From: Acidovorax sp. 210-6
GTDB lineage: Bacteria > Pseudomonadota > Gammaproteobacteria > Burkholderiales > Burkholderiaceae_C
DNA length: 64,000 nucleotides
Direction: 5' to 3'
Assembly: GCF_010020825.1 (NCBI RefSeq)
Contig: NZ_JAACJE010000001.1
Span: 1,550,001 to 1,614,000, forward strand
Both the position numbers and the translations under genes were made by a program. Positions 41,201-51,631 of the stretch are shown in pieces (the stretch's first letter is position 1; each line of letters starts with the position of its first letter). A model generated the notes under the pieces. That model saw nothing but the letters and a program-made list of their open reading frames with translations. It searched no databases and was not told where the DNA came from.

Positions 41201-42094
41201 TCAGACGCGCTGCAGCACCCAGCGCCGCAGGTGCGGCCACAGCAGGTTGAGCGCCAGACCGCCCATCACCAGTGCGGCGGCCAGCAGCTTCCAGCCCGGC
41301 AGCGATTCGCCCAGCCAGAAGGCCGAAGCGCCCATGCCGAACACCGGCACCAGCAGCGCCATGGGCGTGACCGTGGCGGCCGGATAGCGGGCCAGCAGCC
41401 AGCCCCAGGCGGCGTAGCCGAACAGGCTGTTGCCCACGGCCTGCCACGCGACGGCGGCCCAGGCGGCGGCGTCGGCATGTTCCAGGGCGGTGCGCACCGG
41501 CGTCCAGCCTTCCTGCCACAGCGTGAGCACCACCAGCGGCGGCACGGCAAAGGCGCTGGACCAGACCACGTAGGCCAGCATGTTCACACGTCCGGCCTGG
41601 CGCGAAACAATGTTGCCGCCCGCCCAGGACAAGGCGGCCAAGAGCATCAGCACCAGACCCAGCGGGGTGGCGCTGCCGTCGGTGTGCAGCAGGATCACGC
41701 CAATGCCGCCGGCGGCCAGTGCCAGTGACACACCCTGTACCGGGTGTGCCCGCTCGCCCGAGAGCCACATTGCCAGCCCGATGGTGAAGAACACCTGCGT
41801 TTGCACCACCAGCGAGGCCAGGCCCGGCGAGATGTGGCCATTCATGGCAATGAACATCAGCCCGAACTGCCCCACGCCGATCAACAGCCCGTAGGCCGCC
41901 AGATTGCGCCAAGGCACTGCTGGCCGCGCCACCAGAAAGATGGCAGGCAGGATGACCGCCACAAAGCGCAGGGTGGCAAACAGCAGCGGCGGCATTTGTG
42001 CCAGGGCCAGCTTGATGACCGCGAAATTGGTGCCCCAGACGGCAACCACACCCAGTCCCAACAGAAAGTGGCGCAGTGAAAGCGAAGGGTGCAT
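41201..42094 (-). CDS. EamA / DMT-family transporter (RhaT-YedA type)
   Basis: A 297-residue inner-membrane protein with ten predicted helices in two EamA repeats (about 8-135 and 150-285), the drug/metabolite transporter fold. The first repeat has WGTNFAVIKLALAQMPP and the second LSWAGGNIVSRQAGR, the usual start of EamA units, and the C-terminus is basic. It resembles amino-acid exporters such as EamA, but the substrate cannot be told. It is convergent with glmM (6 bp between stops) and lies downstream of the PadR gene on the same strand (65 bp gap), possibly co-transcribed with it. Confidence 0.88.
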   Translation of the reverse strand: MHPSLSLRHFLLGLGVVAVWGTNFAVIKLALAQMPPLLFATLRFVAVILPAIFLVARPAVPWRNLAAYGLLIGVGQFGLMFIAMNGHISPGLASLVVQTQVFFTIGLAMWLSGERAHPVQGVSLALAAGGIGVILLHTDGSATPLGLVLMLLAALSWAGGNIVSRQAGRVNMLAYVVWSSAFAVPPLVVLTLWQEGWTPVRTALEHADAAAWAAVAWQAVGNSLFGYAAWGWLLARYPAATVTPMALLVPVFGMGASAFWLGESLPGWKLLAAALVMGGLALNLLWPHLRRWVLQRV

Positions 42095-42159
42095 GGTGGT
42101 GGTGGCGTGGGTGCGCGCAGCGAGGGCTGTCTGCGCGGCAGAGCCCAGAGTCTGACAGA

Positions 42160-42699
42160 TCAGCCCGCCGATTGCAGCAAGCGCAGCATTTCGGCCCCCC
42201 AGGCCAGTTCCCCTTGCTCGTACAGAATGCCTTTTCTCAGGATCATGTGCTGAATGGCCTGCGCGCGCGACAGCGGCTTGCCCGGTGCAAAGTCCCGTGC
42301 CTCGATCTTCAGGTACTGCGCCAGGCGCTCCTGGTGCAGTGCCAGGTGGCGCTGGAGTTCGGGGACCAGATCGACCTCGCCCAGCACGGCATCGGCGCGC
42401 AGCTTCACGGTGAAGGCGTCACGCAGGTCCATGGGCTCCGTGCTCTCCTGGGCCCAGCGTGCCAACTCGGCGCGGCCTGCGCCCAACACGCGGTAGTGCT
42501 TCTTGCGCGTCTTGCCTGCGTCGGGCGGCACAAAGCCTTCGATCCAGCCTGCCGCTTCCATGCGTGCCAGCTCGCGGTAGATCTGCTGGTGCGTGGCGTG
42601 CCAGAAGTAGCCAATGGACTTGTCGAACCGCCGCGCCAGGTCGTAGCCCGAGGTGGACTTTTCCAACAGTGAAGTGAGGACTGCGTGCGGTAAAGACAT
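42160..42699 (-). CDS. PadR-family transcriptional regulator
   Basis: A 179-residue repressor-type protein: N-terminal winged helix (MSLPHAVLTSLLEKSTSGYDLARRFD; HATHQQIYRELARMEAAGWI) and a C-terminal helical dimerisation domain (about 95-175). PadR proteins usually repress neighbouring genes and are released by aromatic or acyl ligands. It is divergent from the fadH-like gene with 135 bp between starts. That gap holds two copies of a palindrome, ATGCAAC and GTTGCAT around CA or TG, the likely operators. Regulation of the dienoyl-CoA genes and autoregulation are inferred. Confidence 0.92.
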   Translation of the reverse strand: MSLPHAVLTSLLEKSTSGYDLARRFDKSIGYFWHATHQQIYRELARMEAAGWIEGFVPPDAGKTRKKHYRVLGAGRAELARWAQESTEPMDLRDAFTVKLRADAVLGEVDLVPELQRHLALHQERLAQYLKIEARDFAPGKPLSRAQAIQHMILRKGILYEQGELAWGAEMLRLLQSAG

Positions 42700-42729
42700 G
42701 CGGTTCAGTCTAGCCGGGAGAACCCTGCT

Positions 42730-42745
42730 ATGCAACCAGTTGCAT
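42730..42745. promoter_or_regulatory. Probable PadR operator 1
   Basis: ATGCAACCAGTTGCAT, a near-perfect palindrome with 7-bp arms, 31 bp before the padR start. The second copy is centred 42 bp away, four helical turns, so one face of the DNA carries both sites. The class consensus for PadR-type sites (ATGT/ACAT-like arms) fits only loosely. Confidence 0.7.
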
Positions 42746-42771
42746 AAAAATAAGAACGACCGTACACTTTT

Positions 42772-42787
42772 GTGCAACTGGTTGCAT
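42772..42787. promoter_or_regulatory. Probable PadR operator 2
   Basis: GTGCAACTGGTTGCAT is operator 1 in the other orientation with one end base changed. It lies 48 bp before the fadH-like start, in the expected promoter region of that gene. Confidence 0.7.
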
Positions 42788-42789
42788 AG

Positions 42790-45339
<2,550 letters not shown>

Positions 45340-45342
<3 letters not shown>

Positions 45343-45400
45343 TTTGCTATTAAATTGATAGCTGCTTGCGCTTATCCATCAAGCGCTTGCGGCCAAAAAT
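45340..45400 (+). repeat. Dispersed two-hairpin element, copy 8 (best-preserved reference copy)
   Basis: Starts TGATTTGCTAT, with TGA the stop of the fadH-like gene. Hairpin 1 is GCTAT (45346-45350) and ATAGC. Then CTGCTTGCGCTT with GCGCTT pairing with AAGCGC (45381-45386), then GCGGCCAAAAAT (45389-45400). It fills nearly the whole space up to the ribosome binding site of the isomerase gene. Confidence 0.88.
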
Positions 45401-45417
45401 ACCTACAAGGAGCTTCC

Positions 45418-46233
45418 ATGCCGACCTTTGAGACCCTTGCCGTCACGCTGCAAGACCACATCGCCACCATCCGCCTGAACCGCCCGGACAAGGCCAACGC
45501 CATGAACGCCACCATGTGGCAGGAAATCCGCCAGGCCTTTGACTGGGTGGACGCCACGCCCGAGGCCCGCGTGGCCGTGCTGCAGGCCGAGGGCAAGTAC
45601 TTCACCGCCGGTATCGACCTGCAGATGATGATGGGCCTGTCTGCCCACATCGCCGACGACTGCGAAGGCCGCATGCGCGAAAAGCTGCGCCGCCTCATCC
45701 TCGATCTGCAAGACACCCTCACCAGCCTGGAGCGCTGCCGCAAGCCAGTGCTTGCCGCCATCCACGGTGGTTGCATCGGTGGCGGCATCGACCTCATCAC
45801 CTGCGCCGACATGCGCTATTGCAGCGAGGACGCCAGCTTCTCCATCAAGGAAATCGACATCGGCATGGTGGCCGACGTGGGCACCTTGCAGCGCCTGCCC
45901 AAGCTCATCGGCCAAGGCATCACGCGCGAACTGGCTTACACCGGGCGCATCTTTGGCGCCGAAGAAGCGCAGCGCATCGGCCTGGTCAACCGCGTGTTCC
46001 ACACGCGTGAGGCCTTGTACGCCGGGGTGCAGCAGATCGCCGCCACCATCGCCGCCAAGTCGCCGCTGTCCGTCCGCGGCACCAAGGAAATGCTCAACTA
46101 CGCCCGCGACCACAGCGTGGCCGACAGCCTGAACTACATCGCCACCTGGAACGCGGCCATGCTGCAAAGCAAGGACCTGATGGAAGCCATGACAGCCAAC
46201 ATGGCCAAGAAAGCGCCGGAGTTCAAGGACTGA
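45418..46233 (+). CDS. Crotonase-family delta3,5-delta2,4-dienoyl-CoA isomerase-like enzyme
   Basis: A 271-residue enoyl-CoA hydratase/isomerase-fold protein. It has the crotonase oxyanion-hole segments (KYFTAGIDLQMM; HGGCIGGGIDLITCADMRYC) and the stretch FSIKEIDIGMVADVGTLQRLP, whose acidic residues are those of mammalian ECH1-type dienoyl-CoA isomerase, not of hydratases. That enzyme shifts double bonds so that FadH can act, which matches the upstream gene. The ATG at 45418 follows AAGGAG by 6 bp; a longer frame from a TTG would run through the repeat and is rejected. The specific reaction is inferred. Confidence 0.87.
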   Translation: MPTFETLAVTLQDHIATIRLNRPDKANAMNATMWQEIRQAFDWVDATPEARVAVLQAEGKYFTAGIDLQMMMGLSAHIADDCEGRMREKLRRLILDLQDTLTSLERCRKPVLAAIHGGCIGGGIDLITCADMRYCSEDASFSIKEIDIGMVADVGTLQRLPKLIGQGITRELAYTGRIFGAEEAQRIGLVNRVFHTREALYAGVQQIAATIAAKSPLSVRGTKEMLNYARDHSVADSLNYIATWNAAMLQSKDLMEAMTANMAKKAPEFKD

Positions 46234-46271
46234 CGATTTCCAGAAGGCCGAGCCGACATGGCAGATGCCCG

Positions 46272-47171
46272 CTAACGCACCAACTCTGCCCCCGCTGCCT
46301 GCTGCACGCAGCGTCCCAGCCGCTCCAGCGCTGGCAAGGGCAGGTTGGCGCATTGCCAGTACAGCGGCACATCCAGGTGCTGGCCGGGCAGCAGTTCCAC
46401 CAGGCGACCGCTGCGCAGGTGTTCATGCACCATGTGCCATGGGTTCATGCCCCAGCCAATACCACCGAGGCAGGCGTCCACAAAGGCCTGGGTGGAGGGC
46501 AGGCGGTGGGCGAACAGCGGGACTTGCTTGCGTACGGCACGGCGCACCCAGCGGTCCTGCAGGCGATCGTTGCGGTCAAACACCAGGCTGGGCGCCTGGG
46601 CCAGTGCGGCCGGCGTCACTCCTTGCGCAAACCAGCGCTGCACATAGGCGGGCGAGGCGGTGGCCAGGTAGCGCAGGCCGCCCAGCTTGCGGCTGCGGCA
46701 GCCCTGGATGGGTTGTGCCAGCGAGGTCACCGCGCCCAGCACATGGCCCCGGCGCAGCCAGTCACCGGTGTGGTCCTGGTCGTCCACGGCCACGTCCACC
46801 AGGGTGTCGTCTTCGGCGCTGAAAGCCTGCAGCGCGGCAATGAACCAGGTGGCCAGGCTGTCGGCGTTGATGGCGATGCGTACCGTGGTGCGTGCCAGGT
46901 GGGGCTGTGCATCGCTCACCCAGGGCAGGTCGCGCCGCAGCTCGTCTTCCAGCAGCGCCACCGTATGTGCATGGCGGCACAGTCGCGCGCCCAGTTCGGT
47001 GGGGATGCAGGGTTGGCCGCGTACCACCAGCACGGCGCCGGCCCGGTCTTCCAGCAGACGGATGCGTTGCGACACGGCCGATGGCGTTACGTGCAGCAGG
47101 CGCGCGGCACGCTCAAAGCTGCCTTCGCGTGCCACGATGGCCAGGGTGGTGAGCAGGGTGGGGTCGAGCAT
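46272..47171 (-). CDS. argP: LysR-family regulator ArgP (LysG/IciA type)
   Basis: A 299-residue LysR-type regulator, N-terminal winged HTH (LTTLAIVAREGSFERAARLLHVTPSAVSQRIRLLEDRAG region) and a C-terminal effector domain. The family member divergent from a LysE/ArgO exporter activates it when lysine or arginine is high; that is exactly the arrangement here, with 85 bp between starts. The N-terminus MLDPTLLTTLAIVAREGSF is typical for ArgP/LysG. Effector preference (Lys or Arg) cannot be read from the sequence. Confidence 0.93.
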   Translation of the reverse strand: MLDPTLLTTLAIVAREGSFERAARLLHVTPSAVSQRIRLLEDRAGAVLVVRGQPCIPTELGARLCRHAHTVALLEDELRRDLPWVSDAQPHLARTTVRIAINADSLATWFIAALQAFSAEDDTLVDVAVDDQDHTGDWLRRGHVLGAVTSLAQPIQGCRSRKLGGLRYLATASPAYVQRWFAQGVTPAALAQAPSLVFDRNDRLQDRWVRRAVRKQVPLFAHRLPSTQAFVDACLGGIGWGMNPWHMVHEHLRSGRLVELLPGQHLDVPLYWQCANLPLPALERLGRCVQQAAGAELVR

Positions 47172-47186
47172 GCGGCTGATTCAACG

Positions 47187-47212
47187 TTAGCAATACTGAA
47201 TTCAGATTAGCA
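47187..47212. promoter_or_regulatory. Probable ArgP operator
   Basis: A perfect palindrome CTGAATTCAG (47196-47205) lies between two direct copies of TTAGCA (47187-47192 and 47207-47212) placed 20 bp apart, in the short gap between argP and the exporter. Position and symmetry fit a LysR-type binding site; it is not tested. Confidence 0.55.
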
Positions 47213-47256
47213 GAATTTGCTGGTAGGTGGCATGGTGCTTCGCCATACTGCGCACC

Positions 47257-47910
47257 ATGTTCTCTTCCTCTGCGGTTTTGGATGTCTCTGCCATGGTGCC
47301 GGTGTTTGTGGCGGGATTGGTGCTGACGCTCTCGCTCATCGCGGCCATCGGGGCGCAGAACACCTATGTGCTGCGCCAGGGCCTGCGACGTGAGCATGTG
47401 GCCTTGGTGGTGCTGGTGTGTGTTGCGCTCGATGCCGCGCTCATGGCGCTGGGCATCAGTGGGTTGGCGGCGTTCTTGGTGCGCAGCCCAGTGCTGTTGC
47501 GCGCAGTGGCGTGCTTGGGTGCCGCAGCCTTGGCCTGGTATGCCTGGCAGGCCTTGGGTCGCGCGTTGCAGCCCCAGGCCCTGCAGGCGCAGGCCCAAGG
47601 CCAGCGGCAGGCGCCACGGCAGGTGCTTGCCCAGGTACTGGGCATCAGTCTGCTCAACCCCCATGTGTACCTGGATACGGTGCTGCTGATTGGCGCCATG
47701 GGGGCGCAGCAGCCTGCGGGGGCACAAGGCATCTTTTGGCTCGGGGCCACCAGTGCCAGCGCGCTATGGTTTCTGGGGCTGGGTTTTGGTGCGCGCTGGC
47801 TGGCGCCCGTATTTGCAAGGCCCCAGGCATGGCGCGTGCTGGACTTGTCGGTGGCCGTGATGATGGGCTGGCTGGCCTGGGGATTGCTGCGGCAGGGTTG
47901 GAGTGGGTAG
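47257..47910 (+). CDS. argO: LysE/ArgO-family basic amino acid exporter
   Basis: A 217-residue inner-membrane exporter with six predicted helices. The LysE family signature is visible as LIAAIGAQNTYVLRQGLRREHV near the N-terminus and ISLLNPHVYLDTVLLIG in the middle. It exports arginine and/or lysine and prevents toxic build-up. The ATG at 47257 is used; a GTG 30 bp upstream is a weaker choice. Divergent from argP, its likely activator. Confidence 0.93.
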   Translation: MFSSSAVLDVSAMVPVFVAGLVLTLSLIAAIGAQNTYVLRQGLRREHVALVVLVCVALDAALMALGISGLAAFLVRSPVLLRAVACLGAAALAWYAWQALGRALQPQALQAQAQGQRQAPRQVLAQVLGISLLNPHVYLDTVLLIGAMGAQQPAGAQGIFWLGATSASALWFLGLGFGARWLAPVFARPQAWRVLDLSVAVMMGWLAWGLLRQGWSG

Positions 47911-47944
47911 CGGGGGTTTGGGTCTCGCGCGACAATCACGCGCC

Positions 47945-48565
47945 GTGAACCACAACCCCTCTGCCCAGACGCCGGCAGTGGGCTGCACCTTGTGCCAGCC
48001 CAGCGCCTTGCAACAGTTGCTGCAATCCCATGCACAGGCCAGCGCCCAGTGGATGGCGCTGCCCCGCCTTGCGTTGGATGGCGGGCAGGTGTTGTTGCGG
48101 GCGGGAGAGAGGGTGGAGCAGTGCTGGTGGGTGGAGCGCGGTCTTTTGCGCAGCTACTACCTGGATGCTCAGGGCAGGGAGAGCAACCGGGCCTTCCATT
48201 GCGAGGGCGACTGGGTGGGGCATGGTGTGCCGCCGGTGCCGGCAGTCAGCGAACACCATGTCGAAGCCCTGGAGCCGAGTGTGGTGGTGGCGTTGCCTTA
48301 CGCCGTGCTGCGCAGCTTGTTGCAGGACCACCCGGCATTGGAGCCTCTGCTGCACGAGGCCCACAACAGCCTGTTTGCTGCACAGGCACGGCGCGAGGCC
48401 AGCCTGTTGGGCCACAGCCCTGCAGAGCGCTACCAGGCCTTTCGCGCAAGCCATGCCCACTTGGAGGGGCGCTTGCCCTTGCACCATGTGGCCCGCTATC
48501 TTGGCGTGACCAACGTGTCCCTCTCTCGCATTCGGGCTCGGTTGGGGCTGTCAGGCAAGGGCTGA
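47945..48565 (+). CDS. Crp/Fnr-family transcriptional regulator
   Basis: A 206-residue protein with an N-terminal cyclic-nucleotide-like sensor domain (about 30-140; GQVLLRAGERVEQCWWVERG) and a short C-terminal HTH (LPLHHVARYLGVTNVSLSRIRARLG). The effector is unknown: the cAMP-contact residues of Crp are not seen, and only a CTLC pair near the N-terminus could bind metal, so it is not a standard Fnr. The GTG start at 47945 is inferred, since the next in-frame ATG lies deep in the sensor domain. It follows argO by 34 bp and is convergent with the soxD-like gene, so its target is unclear. Confidence 0.8.
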   Translation: MNHNPSAQTPAVGCTLCQPSALQQLLQSHAQASAQWMALPRLALDGGQVLLRAGERVEQCWWVERGLLRSYYLDAQGRESNRAFHCEGDWVGHGVPPVPAVSEHHVEALEPSVVVALPYAVLRSLLQDHPALEPLLHEAHNSLFAAQARREASLLGHSPAERYQAFRASHAHLEGRLPLHHVARYLGVTNVSLSRIRARLGLSGKG

Positions 48566-48601
48566 CAGGACAGCACCGTTGTGCTCTTCCTGGCCCATCG
48601 C

Positions 48602-49246
48602 TCAGTGCTCCATGACTGTTTTTGCCGCCGCGGGCATCACCACTTTGGGCAGTGTGCTGGCATTGATAACTGCCGAGGCGTCCAGAAGGCCGTTGCGGTA
48701 CAGCAGGAAGGCGGTCAGTGCGTAGATGTCATCGTTTTCCAGGCTCTTGGGGGCGTGGTAGGGCATGGCACGGCGGATATAGTCGAAGAGGGTGGTGGCG
48801 TAGGGCCAGCGTGCGCCCACGGATTGAACCAGCAAGGGATGCTTGGCAATCCGCAGCGGGCGCAGTGGGTCGTCCCAGCCGATGAATCCATCGCTGCCCA
48901 CCAGACGCGCGGCTGGCCCCTCCGTACCGCTGGGGCCGTGGCATGCAGCACATTGGTTTGCGTACAGAACACGTCCTTGGGTCACGCGGCCTTGGCCCGG
49001 CGGCAGTCCGCGTCCGTTGGGGAAGACGGTGATGTCATACGGAGCCAGTTCTTCCTTTTTCAGCGCAATGGCCAGTCCCACTGTGGCAGCCGAAGCGGGC
49101 TGCGGCGTCGGTGAGGTGGTCTGTGACCAGGCGTTTGCCGTCGTGAGCCCAAGGGTGGCAGCAACGATCAAGGCGATTTGCTCCACCCCGTGCACCAGGA
49201 TGGCAGCCAGCCATTTGGCAGGGGAAAGATGGATGGGGTCAGGCAT
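48602..49246 (-). CDS. c-type cytochrome, SoxD-like electron acceptor of the SoxC-like protein
   Basis: A 214-residue exported monoheme cytochrome. A hydrophobic N-terminal segment (about 12-40, ending NAWSQ) is a signal peptide or anchor, then one heme site CAACH near residue 95, followed by the SoxD-type block PYATTLFDYIRRAMPYHAPKSL with the Met ligand. SoxD normally has two hemes and about 380 residues; this form carries only the C-terminal-type domain. Its start overlaps the soxC-like stop by 8 bp (ATGCCTGA), so they are co-translated. Electrons from the molybdenum site probably pass through it to the respiratory chain. Confidence 0.85.
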   Translation of the reverse strand: MPDPIHLSPAKWLAAILVHGVEQIALIVAATLGLTTANAWSQTTSPTPQPASAATVGLAIALKKEELAPYDITVFPNGRGLPPGQGRVTQGRVLYANQCAACHGPSGTEGPAARLVGSDGFIGWDDPLRPLRIAKHPLLVQSVGARWPYATTLFDYIRRAMPYHAPKSLENDDIYALTAFLLYRNGLLDASAVINASTLPKVVMPAAAKTVMEH

Positions 49247-50501
49247 AGCAGTTTTCAACGCGACCATCACGGTCCACAGCCCAGGCCTGGATGGCGTTGT
49301 AGTGGTTGAAGGAGTGGGCTGCATAGCGGCCTTTCCAGGTGCTGCGGGTGGGCTGGGTGTGACCTTGCTCGTCGGTGGCGCGGCTCATCAGCACGGCTTT
49401 CTGGCCTTGCCACTGCCAGGGCAGGGTGAAGCGGGTGAAGGAGCGGTCCAGCACCGGCCCGTGCAACATGGCTTCGGTCCAGCTCCGCCCGCCGTCCACC
49501 GACACTTCGACGTGGGCGATGCGTCCGCGTCCGGACCAGGCAAGTCCTTCGATCTCGTAGTGGCCGCGGGGGCTGGGGAGTGTCTGTTGTCCGCTGGGGC
49601 GGGTGATGACGGATTTGACCTCCATGGTCAGCGCAAAGCGCTGGATGCGTCCGTCCGACAACACCTGGGTGTAGAGGCCCGATTCGTCCTTGGTGTGCGC
49701 AGGGATGTCGCTGAACTCAAGTCGGTGCAGCCATTTGACGTTGGCGTTTCCTTGCCAGCCGGGAACGAACAGCCGCATTGGATAGCCTTGTGAAGGTCGC
49801 AGGCGCTCGCCGTTCTGGTACAGCGCCAGCATTCCGTGCTGGCGCAGTGCTTGCAATGGCAGGCTGCGCGCGTGGGAGCCTGCATCGGCTCCTTCGGCAA
49901 TCACCCATTGGGCGCTGGGTTGGGGGCGTGCCTCGTCCATCAGCAACGACAGGGGGATTCCCGTCCATTCCGAGCAAGAGACCTCCCCGGCCAACTGTCC
50001 CAGGGGGAGATCCATCGCGAAAGGTGACAGGGCGTTGGCAGCCGAGTTGCCTGCGCACTCCAGAAAGTGCACCTTGCTGACCATGGGGTAGCGCTGCAGC
50101 CGCTCCCAGTCCAGGCGCAGGGGGCGATCGACCAGCCCATGCAGCATGAGCTGGTGGCGTGCCGGATCGATGTCGGGGATTCCGTTGTGGTGCACCGCAA
50201 AGTGCAGGCCGCCCGGGGTGATGATTCCGCGCTGGTGCTGCAGTGGCGTGCGCCACACACTGAAGCCCGCTTCTCTGGATTCGGTGCGGACCACGGCCGC
50301 TTCTGCGGTGGCAGGCTGGCCATAGGGCGTGTCGGTACCTCCAGGGTTGCGTTGGTGGGGAGGCAATGCCGATCCAATGGGGGCACTGTGGGCCGGAGTT
50401 GCAAGAGTGGCTGCCTGTGCGCTGCCGGCCAGTGCCAGGGCGTGGCGCATGAACTTGCGCCGCGGCGGCAGAGGTTGTGATGAAGATTCGGTGTGCGTCA
50501 T
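49239..50501 (-). CDS. SoxC-like sulfane dehydrogenase (molybdopterin sulfite oxidase family)
   Basis: A 420-residue periplasmic molybdenum enzyme with a twin-arginine signal (PPRRKFMRHALALAGSAQA). Family features are VHFLECAGNSAANAL with the Mo-binding Cys, SEWTGIPLSLLMDE, VPGWQGNANVKWLHRLE and the C-terminal GLAWSGRGRIAHVEVSVDGG. These match SoxC better than plant-type sulfite oxidases. SoxC removes six electrons from sulfane sulfur bound to SoxY. No soxXYZAB genes are in the window, so this pair may oxidise sulfite or another sulfur compound. The ATG at 50501 begins the Tat signal; a longer frame is not needed. Confidence 0.87.
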   Translation of the reverse strand: MTHTESSSQPLPPRRKFMRHALALAGSAQAATLATPAHSAPIGSALPPHQRNPGGTDTPYGQPATAEAAVVRTESREAGFSVWRTPLQHQRGIITPGGLHFAVHHNGIPDIDPARHQLMLHGLVDRPLRLDWERLQRYPMVSKVHFLECAGNSAANALSPFAMDLPLGQLAGEVSCSEWTGIPLSLLMDEARPQPSAQWVIAEGADAGSHARSLPLQALRQHGMLALYQNGERLRPSQGYPMRLFVPGWQGNANVKWLHRLEFSDIPAHTKDESGLYTQVLSDGRIQRFALTMEVKSVITRPSGQQTLPSPRGHYEIEGLAWSGRGRIAHVEVSVDGGRSWTEAMLHGPVLDRSFTRFTLPWQWQGQKAVLMSRATDEQGHTQPTRSTWKGRYAAHSFNHYNAIQAWAVDRDGRVENCYA

Positions 50502-50570
50502 GCGCCGCAGTGTGGTGGTCGGCTGCGCAAGACGCATTAACCTTGGATAACGCGCGGAAGACACCATGCG

Positions 50571-50599
50571 ATGTCATCGTTTGTTCATGGTTTGGACAC
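50571..50599 (+). promoter_or_regulatory. Pho box upstream of olsB
   Basis: Three 7-bp repeats in 11-bp phase, ATGTCAT (50571), TGTTCAT (50582) and TGGACAC (50593), separated by 4-bp spacers. The PhoB half-site consensus is CTGTCAT. It lies 95 bp before olsB. Confidence 0.65.
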
Positions 50600-50693
50600 G
50601 TGGATTTCATGCGGCGCGCCCACACTGCCTGTGTCTGCTGCCGGGGTCTGACTCGCCGAGTCTGCACCGGGGCGTGCCAACCAGGAGTCCACC

Positions 50694-51509
50694 ATGAACG
50701 ACTTGCCCAGCCCCACTTTGCCGCTTTCCCCTGTGTCCTTGCCCAGGGGGTCACTTCATTGCCCGGACGCTGCGGGCGCGCGCGGCAGTGTGGAAGTGGC
50801 TTGGGCGCGCCACCTCGACGAGGTAAGGGCGGCGCAGCGCCTGAGGTACGAGGTGTTTGCCGTGGAGATGGGTGCACGCCTCAAGCCTACGCTCCCAGGC
50901 CATGACATTGACGTGTTTGACGACTACTGCGAGCACTTGCTGGTGCGTGATGCACAAAGCCAGGAAGTCATAGGCACCTACCGCGTGCTGACACCTGCAC
51001 AGGCACGCCGCATTGGCAGCACCTACAGCGATACCGAGTTCGACCTGACACGCCTGCGCAGCCTGCGCGCGCGCATGGTGGAGCTGGGCCGCAGCTGTGT
51101 GCATGCCGAGCACCGCCATGGTGGCGTGATTCTCGCCTTGTGGGGCGCTCTGGCCGACTTCATGGTGCGCAATCAGCTCGACACCATGGTGGGGTGCGCC
51201 AGCATCCCGATGTTGCACAACGGCGTGGTGTCGGGCGATATGGCGGCCAGCATCTGGCGCCAGGTGCGCCAGACCCATCTGGCGCCCATCGAATACCAGG
51301 TACGCCCGCGTCTGCCTTTGCCCGTGGATCGCTTGGATGATTCGCTGGACATCGAGCCGCCGGCGTTGATCAAGGGCTATCTGCGCCTCGGCGCCAAGGT
51401 GCTGGGCGCTCCGGCGTGGGATCCGGACTTCAATTCGGCGGATCTGCCCATGCTCATGCGCATTGCTGATTTGCCTCCGAAGTACCGCAAGCATTTCCTC
51501 GGGGCCTGA
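50694..51509 (+). CDS. olsB: L-ornithine N-alpha-acyltransferase OlsB-like (GNAT fold)
   Basis: A 271-residue acyltransferase of the OlsB/hemolysin-like GNAT group, which adds a 3-hydroxyacyl chain to ornithine, giving lyso-ornithine lipid. Sequence support: AQRLRYEVFAVEMGARLKP, DDYCEHLLVRD, VIGTYRVLTPAQARR, and ARMVELGRSCVHAEHRHGGV, with later GCASIPM. The ATG follows AGGAG. A Pho box lies upstream, and ornithine lipids replace phospholipids when phosphate is scarce, so the regulation makes sense. No olsA is in the window. It could also acylate another amine, but the family and Pho site favour OlsB. Confidence 0.85.
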   Translation: MNDLPSPTLPLSPVSLPRGSLHCPDAAGARGSVEVAWARHLDEVRAAQRLRYEVFAVEMGARLKPTLPGHDIDVFDDYCEHLLVRDAQSQEVIGTYRVLTPAQARRIGSTYSDTEFDLTRLRSLRARMVELGRSCVHAEHRHGGVILALWGALADFMVRNQLDTMVGCASIPMLHNGVVSGDMAASIWRQVRQTHLAPIEYQVRPRLPLPVDRLDDSLDIEPPALIKGYLRLGAKVLGAPAWDPDFNSADLPMLMRIADLPPKYRKHFLGA

Positions 51510-51565
51510 GCGGCGTAGGGGCGCATCCTGAGGGTCTCGGTGACAGAATGCAGATAAATTGGTGA

Positions 51566-51594
51566 CTGTCACGAAACGGTCACTGTGTTGTCGA
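51566..51594 (+). promoter_or_regulatory. Pho box upstream of ppk1
   Basis: CTGTCAC (51566), CGGTCAC (51577) and TTGTCGA (51588), again every 11 bp. The first repeat is almost the PhoB consensus. It lies 38 bp before the ppk1 start. Confidence 0.75.
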
Positions 51595-51631
51595 ATACTT
51601 CCGTGGTTCCCCTTTGCTGGTGATTGCGTCC

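Noticed and set aside
45355-45417. Longer start of the dienoyl-CoA isomerase from a TTG
   Set aside because: The extra residues would be coded by the dispersed repeat, and the ATG at 45418 has a good AAGGAG.
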